From NCBI GenBank assembly GCA_965141735.1, contig CBCSOX010000178.1:1-5507 (forward strand): 5,507 nt of DNA, read 5' to 3'. The notes below the pieces were generated by a model. It saw only the letters and a list, made by a program, of their open reading frames with translations. It did not search any database and was not told the origin of the DNA. The position numbers and the translations under genes are program-made. Positions 5,496-5,507 of this stretch are shown here, piece after piece; position 1 is the stretch's first letter, and each line of letters begins with the position of its first letter. This stretch comes from Massilioclostridium sp965141735 (GTDB taxonomy: Bacteria; Bacillota; Clostridia; Oscillospirales; Ruminococcaceae).

Positions 5496-5507
5496 GTGTG
5501 TCAGTTT

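Overview
This window most likely comes from a moderate-GC Gram-positive anaerobe of the class Clostridia, possibly an Oscillospiraceae/Ruminococcaceae-like gut bacterium. The evidence is AGGAGG-type ribosome binding sites, an orphan ECF-type S component, two ferredoxin-tailed aldo/keto reductases and a tRNA gene with an encoded CCA end. The taxonomic placement is inference. Every gene I support lies on the minus strand, so transcription runs right to left.

From the right edge: a strong hairpin terminator (5447-5495) ends an upstream gene outside the window. A gene-free stretch follows, with A/T tracts (5162-5205) and a striking promoter (5128-5158). This promoter has a 19-bp spacer occupied by a perfect dyad, the architecture recognised by MerR-family activators. 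A leader of about 220 nt, holding an open frame without a start codon, precedes five tightly packed genes: a flavodoxin (4407-4901), a divergent aldo/keto reductase with a two-cluster ferredoxin tail (3259-4410), an ECF transporter S component (2690-3241), a DUF1893 protein (2257-2697), and a second, catalytically canonical aldo/keto reductase with a ferredoxin tail (1139-2260). Junctions are ATGA, 17 nt, an 8-nt overlap and GTGA, so the genes are almost certainly one translationally coupled operon. It ends at a hairpin terminator (1061-1112).

Further left is an independent transcription unit for initiator tRNA-fMet (848-924). It has its own consensus-like promoter (947-975) and intrinsic terminator (801-840). 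A 400-nt gene-free stretch follows. Last is a SAM-dependent methyltransferase that stops after 125 codons, at a T-rich run just after motif IV, and looks truncated or frameshifted (22-399).

The five-gene operon is the interesting unit. It combines an FMN electron carrier, two Fe-S oxidoreductases of the aldo/keto reductase fold, a membrane substrate-binding component and a small protein of unknown function under a MerR-type switch. I infer a stress- or substrate-induced uptake-and-reduction module. The inducer, the substrate and the regulator gene cannot be seen here.
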